From the NCBI GenBank assembly GCA_025938035.1, contig JAICQE010000006.1:1-56021 (forward strand): a stretch of 56,021 nt of DNA, written 5' to 3'. The translations under genes were made by a program, and so were the position numbers. Source of the DNA: Vicinamibacteria bacterium (GTDB taxonomy: Bacteria; Acidobacteriota; Vicinamibacteria; Vicinamibacterales; UBA2999). Shown one piece after another: positions 24,746 to 32,442 of this stretch (position 1 is its first letter; each line of letters begins with the position of its first letter). Below the pieces are notes generated by a model. The model worked only from the letters and a program-made list of their open reading frames with translations. It searched no databases and was not told where the DNA came from.

Positions 24746-25834
24746 CTACTGCCAGGCGATCGCACTGCGCGCCTGCCAGTACAGTTCCGTTGGCTGCGGT
24801 AGCACGCACGGTTCGACGTCGGTCATCGCGAAGGCGGCGAGCTGATCCAGCAGCTGCTCGCGCGTGACCGCGCCGGAGAGCACGACCGACACCCACGGCT
24901 GGCGGAGTGCGGCGGCAATCGCCAGCGCTTCGACGGTCACGCCGTGCGCGACAGCACGCGCCAGCAGGCGACGGACAGGGGGGCCGCCGAAGCGGCGTGT
25001 CAGCCGCCCGTTGGCCAGGACCTCCTTGACGATGACGCCGCACCCGGCAGCGCTGGCGTCTGCGAGCGCCGGGCCCGCGGACGGCTCGAGCAGATTCCAG
25101 GTCGCCTGGACCGTGTCGAACAGCGGCACGCCGTCCACGGCGATCTCGAGCGAACGCCGGATGGCGTCGGCCTGGCGCGGTCCCGTGACGCTCAGGCCGA
25201 TATGGAGACCATTGGCGCGCAGCCGCGACAGTTCGCGCAGCACGTGCCGATCGTCGAGCACGCCGCTGGTGACCGTGGCGGAGTGAATCTGATAGATCGA
25301 CAGCCACGGACCGAGAATGGCCCGGCTTTCCGCCGACTGCCACTTCAGCGTGTCGAGCGTAAGACGCTTGATCTCATGGCGCGGCGCGTCGGTCTGCCAC
25401 GCGCCCGTGTAGATATAGCCCCACTTCGACCCGACGGTGAGACAACTCGCGGGCACTCCGCGCTCGTCGCACCAGTCCCGGAGAAACGCTTCGGCGAGAC
25501 CGTACGATCGCGCGGTGTCGAAGTAGCGGATCCCGACGGCGTACGCCGTGTCGAGCAGGTCCATGCAGCGCCGCCGCATCGCCTCGACGGAGCGGTCGCG
25601 GCCGAGGAGCTCCTCGCGGCCCAACGCCATGTACATGGGGCGTCCGAGCCCGGCGAGACCGAGACCAAGCGCGCTGGCGACCTTCTGCGTTCGCCCCAGC
25701 AGCCGGACGGCGACGCGCGGGACGTCGGCACCGTTGAGAGGCCGCGGCGAGCCGTCAGCGGGCCTTGCGTAGTGTCCGCCTTCAGGCGGACCCGGCGGCG
25801 GCTGTGGCGACGGATGTTCGAGCGAGTACGTCAT
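24746..25834 (-). CDS. Aldo/keto reductase
   Basis: 362 residues from ATG 25834, overlapping the kinase stop (ATGA). The (beta/alpha)8 AKR catalytic tetrad is present: Asp and Tyr in FDTARSYGLAEAFL, Lys in GSKWGY, His in YQIHSAT. NADPH-dependent oxidoreductase of unknown substrate. Residues ~14-24 (PPPGPPEGGHYARP) are translated from a dispersed hairpin repeat at 25770-25793, so the N-terminal ~40 residues may be non-functional. Last gene of an operon with an outer-membrane protein and a histidine kinase. Confidence 0.85.
   Translation of the reverse strand: MTYSLEHPSPQPPPGPPEGGHYARPADGSPRPLNGADVPRVAVRLLGRTQKVASALGLGLAGLGRPMYMALGREELLGRDRSVEAMRRRCMDLLDTAYAVGIRYFDTARSYGLAEAFLRDWCDERGVPASCLTVGSKWGYIYTGAWQTDAPRHEIKRLTLDTLKWQSAESRAILGPWLSIYQIHSATVTSGVLDDRHVLRELSRLRANGLHIGLSVTGPRQADAIRRSLEIAVDGVPLFDTVQATWNLLEPSAGPALADASAAGCGVIVKEVLANGRLTRRFGGPPVRRLLARAVAHGVTVEALAIAAALRQPWVSVVLSGAVTREQLLDQLAAFAMTDVEPCVLPQPTELYWQARSAIAWQ
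25770..25793. repeat. Dispersed hairpin repeat inside the aldo/keto reductase 5' end
   Basis: GTCCGCC (25774-25780), TTCA, GGCGGAC (25785-25791) preceded by TAGT. It is the intact form of the unit seen degenerate at 2023-2070, and is read in frame by the aldo/keto reductase gene. Confidence 0.7.
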
Positions 25835-26964
25835 GACACCGGATCCTGTTGTTCCTGCGCGAATTCTCCGCCGGCGGCGGACGGAATCGGCGCGACGGCC
25901 TCGACCAGCGTGCCGCATCCCGGTTCGCTGATGATGCGAAACCGGCCGCCGATCAGTTCGACGCGCTCGCGCATCGTCAGCAGACCGAGGCCTCTGTCGC
26001 CGACGGACGTCTGTTCGAATCCCGTGCCGTCGTCCGCGATCCACAGAGTGAGCTGGATGTCGTCGAAACGGAGGCGGACCTCGATGCGCCGTCCGCCACT
26101 GTGCTTGACCGCGTTCTGCAGTGCTTCCTGCATGACCCGGAAGCAGCAGAGCGCCGTGTCGGCCGGGACGGCGACCGGGTCGCCGTCCTCCCGGAACTGC
26201 ACCGGGATGCCGCTGCCGGCCGCGACCTCGTCGCACAACCCCTTGAGCGTCGTCCCCAGGCCGAGGAGCGTGAGCTTCGGTGGGTGCAGCTCGGAGGACA
26301 AGAGGTGAATGCCGCTGGTGATTTCGTGCAGCGTTTCGCACGCCGCCATGAGCGTGCGGCGCGCCTGGCTCGTCGAAAACGGCCGTGTCCGCACAGCCGA
26401 CCCGAGCGTGGTCGTGAGCAGCGCGACCCTCTGCGCCAGGTCGTCGTGAAGTTCGCGGGCGATCCGCGCGCGCTCGGATTCCTGCGCCGCGACGAGCCGG
26501 CCGCCCAGGTCACGCAGCCGCTGCTGCGTTTCCAGTGCCTCCGTGATGTCGTGGGCGGCGCCGACGAACATCTCGACGTCGCCCGCGGGCGTGCAGGACG
26601 GCGAGCCGATGAGCGACCACTGGCGATGGCCGCCGTCCGAGCGCAGACGGACGACGACGTCGATCCACTGCCGGTTCGCCGCCGCCGTTCGAAATGCCGT
26701 CACCGCCTCGCGGCGGTCGTCCTCGTGCACGGCGAGCAGCCATTCGGTTCCGCTGCGGGTAAACCTCTCCGCGCCGGCGGACGTGATCGCCTGCCACGCC
26801 GTGTTGCCGAACCAGAGGTTGGCCTGTGGTCCGATAATCCAGACCGGTGCAGGCACCAGGTCCAGCAGTTCGGTCCATGGCAGCGAGCGGACGTCGACCG
26901 CCTCGGACAGAGAATGGCGCCGGTTCTGGCTGGCGCTCGAAGAGAATCGTGTTTTCGCCGGCAT
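25831..26964 (-). CDS. PAS-containing HisKA_3 sensor histidine kinase
   Basis: 377 residues, no membrane helix, so cytoplasmic. PAS domain at ~30-145 (LLDLVPAPVWIIGPQANLWFGN ... FVGAAHDITEALE, shown in part), coiled linker, HisKA_3 (ARELHDDLAQRVALLTTTL, His phosphorylated), HATPase (NAVKHSGG, ADDGTGFE, GLGLLTMRERVELIGG). It sits downstream of the outer-membrane protein gene; the LuxR-type regulator at 28134 on the other side of the divergent promoter is the likely partner. Confidence 0.9.
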   Translation of the reverse strand: MPAKTRFSSSASQNRRHSLSEAVDVRSLPWTELLDLVPAPVWIIGPQANLWFGNTAWQAITSAGAERFTRSGTEWLLAVHEDDRREAVTAFRTAAANRQWIDVVVRLRSDGGHRQWSLIGSPSCTPAGDVEMFVGAAHDITEALETQQRLRDLGGRLVAAQESERARIARELHDDLAQRVALLTTTLGSAVRTRPFSTSQARRTLMAACETLHEITSGIHLLSSELHPPKLTLLGLGTTLKGLCDEVAAGSGIPVQFREDGDPVAVPADTALCCFRVMQEALQNAVKHSGGRRIEVRLRFDDIQLTLWIADDGTGFEQTSVGDRGLGLLTMRERVELIGGRFRIISEPGCGTLVEAVAPIPSAAGGEFAQEQQDPVS

Positions 26965-26986
26965 GGCGTTGTGCGTAATCGATCGG

Positions 26987-27676
26987 TCAGAACTTGAATC
27001 CGAACGTCACCGGGAAGTAATCCCCGTTCGCGCGTTGCTCGACGCCGTCAAGACGGGTGAACGTGGGACCCCACGTGTGATGCCAGCGCGCCTCGATATA
27101 GAAGGCTGCCGAACCGCCCAGGCGGATCGCGAGGCCGCCACCGACGTTGACCCCGGGATCCCACGTCGAACGCCTGCCAATCACCCGGTCCAGTTCCTCA
27201 GGCTCCGCGTAGCAGACGTACCAGTACGGGTCGCAATAGGTGGTGAACCCGACGTCGGGAGTCGTCAGGCTGACCGAGCGGTAATACATGCCGCCGCCGG
27301 CCAGTCCGTACGGGTTGAAGCGCCGGGCGCCGCCGCCGTGCAACATCGCGGTGGCGAGGAAGGAGTGCACCTTGTGGTGTGACTCGATCAGCGCCGTGCC
27401 GCTCGGCGTCGCGGTTGGATTGACCAGGAGCGGAATACGGGCTTCCGGACCATTGAGCTGATTGAACCCGTACTCCACCTGCAGACCGAACGGCGGCTCG
27501 GGCTCGAACGTCAGCCCGATGGTGAACGCGCCGCCGGTATTGAATCGATCCGCCACGTTGCTCAGTGGCGTCGACATCCCGCCGCCGATGATGAAGTGCA
27601 CCGGTTCGCTGCTCTGAGCGTGCACCGTCGCGGTCAGTGCGGCGGCGACCAGAGTGGCCGACAGGATGGTTTTCAT
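26987..27676 (-). CDS. Predicted outer-membrane beta-barrel protein
   Basis: 229 residues; ATG 27676 has GGAGT upstream. Signal peptide (MKTILSATLVAAALTATVHAQ), then amphipathic strands and a terminal FGFKF, typical of small outer-membrane barrels. A cysteine pair lies in TTYCDPYWYVCYAEP. No family recognised. First gene of an operon with the PAS kinase and aldo/keto reductase; two GCATAG motifs lie on its promoter side. Confidence 0.7.
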   Translation of the reverse strand: MKTILSATLVAAALTATVHAQSSEPVHFIIGGGMSTPLSNVADRFNTGGAFTIGLTFEPEPPFGLQVEYGFNQLNGPEARIPLLVNPTATPSGTALIESHHKVHSFLATAMLHGGGARRFNPYGLAGGGMYYRSVSLTTPDVGFTTYCDPYWYVCYAEPEELDRVIGRRSTWDPGVNVGGGLAIRLGGSAAFYIEARWHHTWGPTFTRLDGVEQRANGDYFPVTFGFKF

Positions 27677-27759
27677 GATGTGACTCCTTCCGCGTGTCGT
27701 CTGCGCACCGGCGTCGTGTGCGCGTCCGGATCACGGTATGCGTGCCGGTGTCGGCGCCT

Positions 27760-27773
27760 CTATGCAGTTCCGG
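27760..27773 (-). promoter_or_regulatory. GCATAG motif facing the barrel-kinase-AKR operon
   Basis: Minus-strand CCGGAACTGCATAG, 84 bases before ATG 27676. Confidence 0.5.
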
Positions 27774-27785
27774 CCGTGCCGACCG

Positions 27786-27816
27786 CCGGTTTCGCATAGC
27801 CCCTATGCGGCGGCGG
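27786..27816. promoter_or_regulatory. Back-to-back GCATAG motifs forming a palindrome
   Basis: Plus-strand CCGGTTTCGCATAG (27786-27799) and minus-strand CCGCCGCCGCATAG (27816-27803) meet to form CGCATAG-CCC-CTATGCG (27793-27809), a perfect 7-3-7 inverted repeat. It lies between the barrel/kinase operon and the winged-helix/LuxR-regulator operon, a natural place for autoregulation. Confidence 0.6.
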
Positions 27817-27870
27817 CACGACACTCTCGGCTTCACCGCCGGCCGTGCTCCGGTATCGCTGAGGCTCACG

Positions 27871-28119
27871 ATGACGACCACGTTCCCGTCCTGCAGCGTT
27901 GATATCGCGGTCGTGGAGGGGGACGCCGACCTGCTGCGCGTCAGCGCGGAATTCCGCGAAATGCCGGACCTGGTGGTGACCATTGCACAGGCATCGCGGC
28001 TCTTCGGTGTCGATCATGCGCACAGCAGGCGTATACTCGACACCCTCGTTAACCGGGGCATACTCTCAACCGACGGCCGGCAGTTTGCCAGAGCGGGGAC
28101 TGGCCGCCGCGGAATCTGA
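27871..28119 (+). CDS. Small winged-helix-like protein
   Basis: 82 residues from ATG 27871. The second half (LVVTIAQASRLFGVDHAHS-RRILDTLVNRGILS, broken here) reads like a compact winged helix: TIAQASRLFGV as helix-turn, RRILDTLVNRGIL as recognition helix, then a short wing (STDGRQFARAG). Probably DNA-binding or a domain-size regulator. It precedes the LuxR-type regulator by 14 bases in the same operon. Confidence 0.6.
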   Translation: MTTTFPSCSVDIAVVEGDADLLRVSAEFREMPDLVVTIAQASRLFGVDHAHSRRILDTLVNRGILSTDGRQFARAGTGRRGI

Positions 28120-28133
28120 GTCGAAGGGTGACC

Positions 28134-28766
28134 ATGGGCGCGCCGCGAGTCGTGATCGTCGACGATCACACGTTACTGACCGAAGCGCTCCGGCGACTGC
28201 TCGAGCCGGACTGTGAGGTCGTCGGAACCTACGACGATCCGCGCGCGTTTCTGCGCGACGTCACGCGCCTGCGGCCTGACGTCGCCGTCCTCGACATCTC
28301 GATGCCGTCCTTGAACGGGCTCGACGCCGCCCGCGAGCTGCACCGGGTGCTGCCCTCGGCGCGCATCGTCTTCCTGACGATGAACGAGGATGCCGACGTC
28401 GCGGCGGAGGCCTTCCGCGCCGGCGCGTCCGCGTATCTGCTGAAACGTTCGGCCGCCGCCGAGCTGAAGGCGGCCGTCGCCGACGTGATGAACCAGCGGT
28501 ACTACATCACCCCGCTCCTCACCCGCGATCTGGTCGGCTCGTTCGTCCAGCCGCAGGAGGTGCGCCGGCCGATCTACCAGCTCACCCCGCGCCAGCGCGA
28601 GGTCCTGCAGCTGCTGGCGGAAGGGCATTCGATGAAGCAGGCGGCCGCGATTCTCAACGTGTCGCCGCGCACCATCGCCTTTCACAAATACCGGATGATG
28701 GAACATCTGCGCGTGCAATCGACCGCCGCGCTCGTGCATTTCGCCGTTCGTGAAGGCCTGATCTGA
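28134..28766 (+). CDS. NarL/LuxR family response regulator
   Basis: 210 residues from ATG 28134 with AAGGGTG upstream; GTG 28128 is an alternative. Receiver (VVIVDDHTLLTEAL, VAVLDISMPSLNGLDA with the phosphoacceptor Asp, VFLTMNEDAD, AYLLKRSA), linker, and a LuxR-type HTH (LTPRQREVLQLLAEGHSMKQ, LNVSPRTIAFHKYRMM). Likely partner of the PAS kinase at 25831 (divergent). The palindrome at 27793-27809 is the best candidate for its own operator. Confidence 0.92.
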   Translation: MGAPRVVIVDDHTLLTEALRRLLEPDCEVVGTYDDPRAFLRDVTRLRPDVAVLDISMPSLNGLDAARELHRVLPSARIVFLTMNEDADVAAEAFRAGASAYLLKRSAAAELKAAVADVMNQRYYITPLLTRDLVGSFVQPQEVRRPIYQLTPRQREVLQLLAEGHSMKQAAAILNVSPRTIAFHKYRMMEHLRVQSTAALVHFAVREGLI

Positions 28767-28817
28767 TCGCGGCGCCCGCCGCGCCGCACCACGCCGACAA
28801 AAACGTCTGACAGGGTC

Positions 28818-28841
28818 CTGCTGTGGAAAGTACCAGCAGGC
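28818..28841 (+). terminator. Possible terminator after the response regulator
   Basis: CCTGCTG (28818-28824) and CAGCAGG (28835-28841) form a 7-bp stem; an ATTTTT run follows after a 9-base GC-rich gap (28851-28856), so termination is uncertain. Confidence 0.35.
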
Positions 28842-28917
28842 GGCGCGCAATTTTTCCTGCGTTGATCCGGTCGTTCACCGAGTTCCCCGCGTCGCATCGC
28901 CGTCGTACGGTGTCGGC

Positions 28918-29286
28918 ATGTCAATCACCCTTCGCGTGCCGCACTCCGAAGTCGTCGCCCGCGTCGATTCGTTCCTGCGCGACAACCTGGGCGAGCCGGT
29001 GACCATGTCGCACTTGAGCCGTGTCGCGGGTGTCAGTGAACGCACGTTACGGGCGGCGTTTCACGACATCCTCGGTATCAGTCCGAAGCAGCACATCATC
29101 CGGCGCCGCCTGCAGGCGGCCCGTGCCGCGCTGCGTGCCGCCGTCCCGGGCTCGGCCACCGTGACGGACATCGCCATGTCCTACGGATTCTTCGAGCTCG
29201 GCCGCTTCGCCGGGCGCTACCGCCACACGTTCGGCGAGGTGCCCTCGTGGACCCTGCGCCACGACGTCGACGAACAGATTGCGTGA
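28918..29286 (+). CDS. AraC-type DNA-binding protein (HTH domain only)
   Basis: 122 residues. Only the double helix-turn-helix AraC/XylS domain is present: VTMSHLSRVAGVSERTLRAAF (first HTH), GISPKQHIIRRRLQAAR (linker helix), ATVTDIAMSYGFFELGRFAGRY and HTFGEVPS (second HTH). There is no effector-binding domain, as in SoxS/MarA-type regulators, so its level is likely set by transcription. It lies just upstream of the DUF3302/HlyD/TolC-like genes and may control them. Confidence 0.88.
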   Translation: MSITLRVPHSEVVARVDSFLRDNLGEPVTMSHLSRVAGVSERTLRAAFHDILGISPKQHIIRRRLQAARAALRAAVPGSATVTDIAMSYGFFELGRFAGRYRHTFGEVPSWTLRHDVDEQIA

Positions 29287-29326
29287 GCGGCCGTGCCGGT
29301 AGCGGCAGAAAACCGGGGAGACGCAG

Positions 29327-29791
29327 ATGCATTCAGGCGAGCTCGTGGACACGATTCCCGACTCCGTTGCGATCGTCGCGATGCTGTTCTCGGGCGAGAT
29401 CGTGGACACGATTGCCGATTACATCGCTATTTTCGTGTTGTTGTTCGTGCCGGCGCTGCTCCTGTATCTGTTCTGGATGGTCCACATCCTGCCCGAGAAG
29501 ATTGCCGAACGCCACGGCCACCCGCAGTTCGAGGCGATTCGGACGTTGTGTCTGCTCTCGCTGGTGTTCGGTGGTCTGCTGTGGCCGCTGGCGTGGCTGT
29601 GGGCGTATTCGAAGCCGGTGCTCCACAAGCTGGCATACGGGACCGATCGGATCGAGCACGGGGCGCCGCCTCCCGACACCGGCAGTGCGGGCGATACGGG
29701 CAGTGCGGCCGACACGGGCAGTGCCGGCGCCCATCCTGCCGCCGCGGAGACGCCGCTGGTGAAGCGGCCGGCCGCCGAACGGAGGGATTGA
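29327..29791 (+). CDS. DUF3302 family inner-membrane protein
   Basis: 154 residues from ATG 29327 (GGGAGA upstream). Residues ~23-95 are the DUF3302 core (IADYIAIFVLLFVPALLLYL, VHILPEKIAERHGHPQ, EAIRTL), two membrane helices, as in E. coli YiaW. The first ~22 residues (SGELVDTIPDSVAIVAMLF) are an imperfect tandem copy of the following SGEIVDTIADYIAIFVLLF. The C-terminus has short repeats (DTGSAGDTGSAADTGSAG). Next to an HlyD gene as yiaW is next to yiaV. Confidence 0.85.
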   Translation: MHSGELVDTIPDSVAIVAMLFSGEIVDTIADYIAIFVLLFVPALLLYLFWMVHILPEKIAERHGHPQFEAIRTLCLLSLVFGGLLWPLAWLWAYSKPVLHKLAYGTDRIEHGAPPPDTGSAGDTGSAADTGSAGAHPAAAETPLVKRPAAERRD

Positions 29792-29792
29792 G

Positions 29793-31025
29793 ATGGAAGT
29801 CCTCCTTCTCGCCATCTACGCATTCTTCGTCTGGCTGATCTTCTTCAAGTTCAAGTGGCTGAAGTGGACGACGGCGGCGGCAGTCGTGGTGATCACCATT
29901 CCCATCGTCAGCCTGGCGGGGCTGATGCTGATCCTCAACGTCGTGGCTCCGTCCGCGCTGGACGTGCAGGTCGTCAAGTACGTGGTCCAGGTCATCCCGC
30001 GCGTGACGGGCCGCGTCATCGAGGTTCCTGTCGAGCCGAATCGTCTTGTGCGAAAGGGCGATCTGCTGTTTCGTATCGATCCGCGTCCGTTCCAGTACGA
30101 GGTGGACCGGTTGCGTGCGCTCCTCGCGTCGACCACGGCGGACGTTGCGGCACAGCGTGAGGATCTCCGTGCGGCCGAAGCGCAGATCGAGGTGTCGGGA
30201 AACCGCGTGCGCTCGCTGCTCAGCTCGATTGAGGCGTCGCGTGCCCGCCTGACGTTCGCCGAGCTGCGCGTCGGCCAGACGAAACAGCTCGCGGTCTCCG
30301 GGGCGGGCGATCTCTTCGAGGCGCAGAAGTGGGAGACCGATGTGGCGCAGCAGCGTGCCGACCTGGGTGCCCTGTTGCCACAGCTGGCGGCGGCCGAGCA
30401 GGAGGTGACCGCGAGCACGGCCCGGGCGGCGGCGGTACGTGAGCGCCTGTCCGCGGCGGTTGGCGGCGAACAGGCCGAGGTCGCGGAGGTCCGCGCGCAG
30501 CTGCGCGACGCGGAATGGAAGCTCGCCGAGACCAGTGTCTTTGCGCCCGCCGACGGACACGTCATCAATCTGCAACTGCGCCCGGGTTCGACGGTCTCTC
30601 AGCTGCCGCTCCAGCCGGTCATGAGCTTCGTCGAGCAGCAGCACGTCATCATCGCAATGTTCTGGCAGAACGAGCTGCACAAGGTCGAACCCGGCAACGA
30701 GGCGGAGCTGGCGATGTCGACCTATCCGGCACGGATCATCAAGGCTAAGGTCGACTCGATCGTCTGGGCCCAGGGACAGGGCCAGCTGCCGTTGACGGGC
30801 ACACTGCCGCAGACCGGGGCGGCGCCGAAGCCGGAAGGACGGTTCGCGGTGAAGCTGGTGCTCGACGAGCGCGAGAAGGACCTGTTCCTTGCCGCCGGCG
30901 CGCGCGGCACGGGTGCGATCTACACGAAACATCTCCATGCCGTGCACATCATTCGCAAAGTGCTGTTGCGGGTCTCGTCGTATCTCAACTGGATCATCAT
31001 CAAGCATCACATCAGTCTGCATTGA
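29793..31025 (+). CDS. HlyD family membrane fusion protein
   Basis: 410 residues; ATG 29793 with GGAGGG upstream. One N-terminal helix pair (residues 1-48), a biotinyl-lipoyl half motif (VTGRVIEVPVEPNRLVRKGD), a long alpha-helical hairpin (~95-250) and the second half (VFAPADGHVINLQLRPG). YiaV/AaeA-like periplasmic adaptor linking an inner-membrane exporter to an outer-membrane channel. In this operon the inner-membrane partner can only be the small DUF3302 protein; no RND, MFS or ABC pump gene is adjacent. Confidence 0.9.
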   Translation: MEVLLLAIYAFFVWLIFFKFKWLKWTTAAAVVVITIPIVSLAGLMLILNVVAPSALDVQVVKYVVQVIPRVTGRVIEVPVEPNRLVRKGDLLFRIDPRPFQYEVDRLRALLASTTADVAAQREDLRAAEAQIEVSGNRVRSLLSSIEASRARLTFAELRVGQTKQLAVSGAGDLFEAQKWETDVAQQRADLGALLPQLAAAEQEVTASTARAAAVRERLSAAVGGEQAEVAEVRAQLRDAEWKLAETSVFAPADGHVINLQLRPGSTVSQLPLQPVMSFVEQQHVIIAMFWQNELHKVEPGNEAELAMSTYPARIIKAKVDSIVWAQGQGQLPLTGTLPQTGAAPKPEGRFAVKLVLDEREKDLFLAAGARGTGAIYTKHLHAVHIIRKVLLRVSSYLNWIIIKHHISLH

Positions 31026-31027
31026 TC

Positions 31028-32431
31028 ATGCGATCCGTACGTCTGATCGGCTTATTGGGCTCGGTCGTTCTCGGAGGGGCGCCGTTGGGGTGCGCGGTCA
31101 AGCAGCCTCCGTCACCAGCCGACGCGCTCGCTGGTGTCCTGCCGGGGACGACCGCCGTGCCGCCTGAATGGCGCTCCACGACCGGACTCGCCGGCGCCGT
31201 CATCGCCGACTGGCTGCAGACCTTTCAGGACAAGCAGCTCGAGACGATCGTTGACGAAGCGCTGCGGAACAACCTCGATCTGATCGCGGCCTCGGCCCGG
31301 GTGGACGGGGCGGCGGCGCTGGCCACCGGGGCCCGGGCGCTGTTGTATCCGCACCTGACCGCAACGGGCCTGGCCGGTGTGTCGCGCCGCGACGCCGAGA
31401 CACGCGACCACTCCGGGCAGATCCTGGACGTGTCATGGGAGCTCGATCTCTGGGGGCGTGTACGCGCGGCCGGTGCGTCCGCCGATGCCCGGCGTGACGC
31501 CACCGCGGCGGACGCGCTGGCGGCACGGCAGTCACTGGCGGCGCTCGTGGCGACACTCTGGTATCAGACGATCGCCACCGATCGGTTGCGGGCGACCGCC
31601 ATCACGGCGGCGTCCCTCTACGAGGATCTGCTGCGGCTGGTTCGCGCGCGCAACGACGTCGGCCAGGTCGGCGCGCAGGACGTCGCGCTCGCGGGCGCCG
31701 ACCTCGATCGTGCTCGTGAGCGTGAGCGTGCGTTTGCCGCGTCGTTACAGGAGATTACTCGTAGCCTCGAAGTGCTTCTCGGACGGTATCCCGCCTCGGA
31801 AGTACAGCTGGCACCAGATCTGCCTTCTGTGCCGCCGCCGATCCCCGATGGACTGCCATCCGAGCTGCTCGAACGCCGCCCGGACCTGGTGGCCGCCGAA
31901 CGCCGAGTGGCGTCGGCCTTTCACGCGGTACAGTCGGCCAAGGCGGCGCGGCTGCCGCGATTCGCACTGACTGGCGGAGGCGGCCGCTCGACGAGTGAGC
32001 TGATCCGCCTGATTGGCGCTGGCGCCGGTTTCTGGAGGGCCGGCATCGAAGTATTCGCGCCGCTCTTCCTTGGCGGCGCGCTGCAGGCACAGGTGCGGTT
32101 CGCCACGGCCGATCAGGAAGCCTCACTGGCGCTGTTCGGGCAGGCCGCGCTCCGCGCGTTCAGCGAGGTCGAGAGCTCGCTCGGTAACGAGCCGCTGCTG
32201 GCAGACCAGCAGCGCAACCTTGAAGCGGTGCTCACCCAGGACACCGAAGCGCTTCGTCTCGGACGCCTCCGGTACGAGGCAGGTGCGACCGATCTGCTGC
32301 ACGTGCTGCAGATGCAGAGGAGAGTCCTCGATTCACAGTTCTCGCTGGTCGCCATCCGCAACGATCGCCTCGCCAACCGCATCGCGCTGCACCTCGCGCT
32401 CGGCGGCGGATTCGCCGCGCCGGCGCCCTGA
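31028..32431 (+). CDS. Outer-membrane efflux lipoprotein (NodT/TolC family)
   Basis: 467 residues from ATG 31028. A lipoprotein signal peptide ends in GAPLGC, so the mature Cys would be lipidated. Two outer-membrane-factor repeats follow: WLQTFQDKQLETIVDEALRNN and, in the second half, PSELLERRPDLVAAERRVASAF and LLHVLQMQRRVLDSQ. It forms the trimeric exit channel for the HlyD adaptor encoded 2 bases upstream. Confidence 0.9.
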   Translation: MRSVRLIGLLGSVVLGGAPLGCAVKQPPSPADALAGVLPGTTAVPPEWRSTTGLAGAVIADWLQTFQDKQLETIVDEALRNNLDLIAASARVDGAAALATGARALLYPHLTATGLAGVSRRDAETRDHSGQILDVSWELDLWGRVRAAGASADARRDATAADALAARQSLAALVATLWYQTIATDRLRATAITAASLYEDLLRLVRARNDVGQVGAQDVALAGADLDRARERERAFAASLQEITRSLEVLLGRYPASEVQLAPDLPSVPPPIPDGLPSELLERRPDLVAAERRVASAFHAVQSAKAARLPRFALTGGGGRSTSELIRLIGAGAGFWRAGIEVFAPLFLGGALQAQVRFATADQEASLALFGQAALRAFSEVESSLGNEPLLADQQRNLEAVLTQDTEALRLGRLRYEAGATDLLHVLQMQRRVLDSQFSLVAIRNDRLANRIALHLALGGGFAAPAP

Positions 32432-32442
32432 CGGTCCGAATC

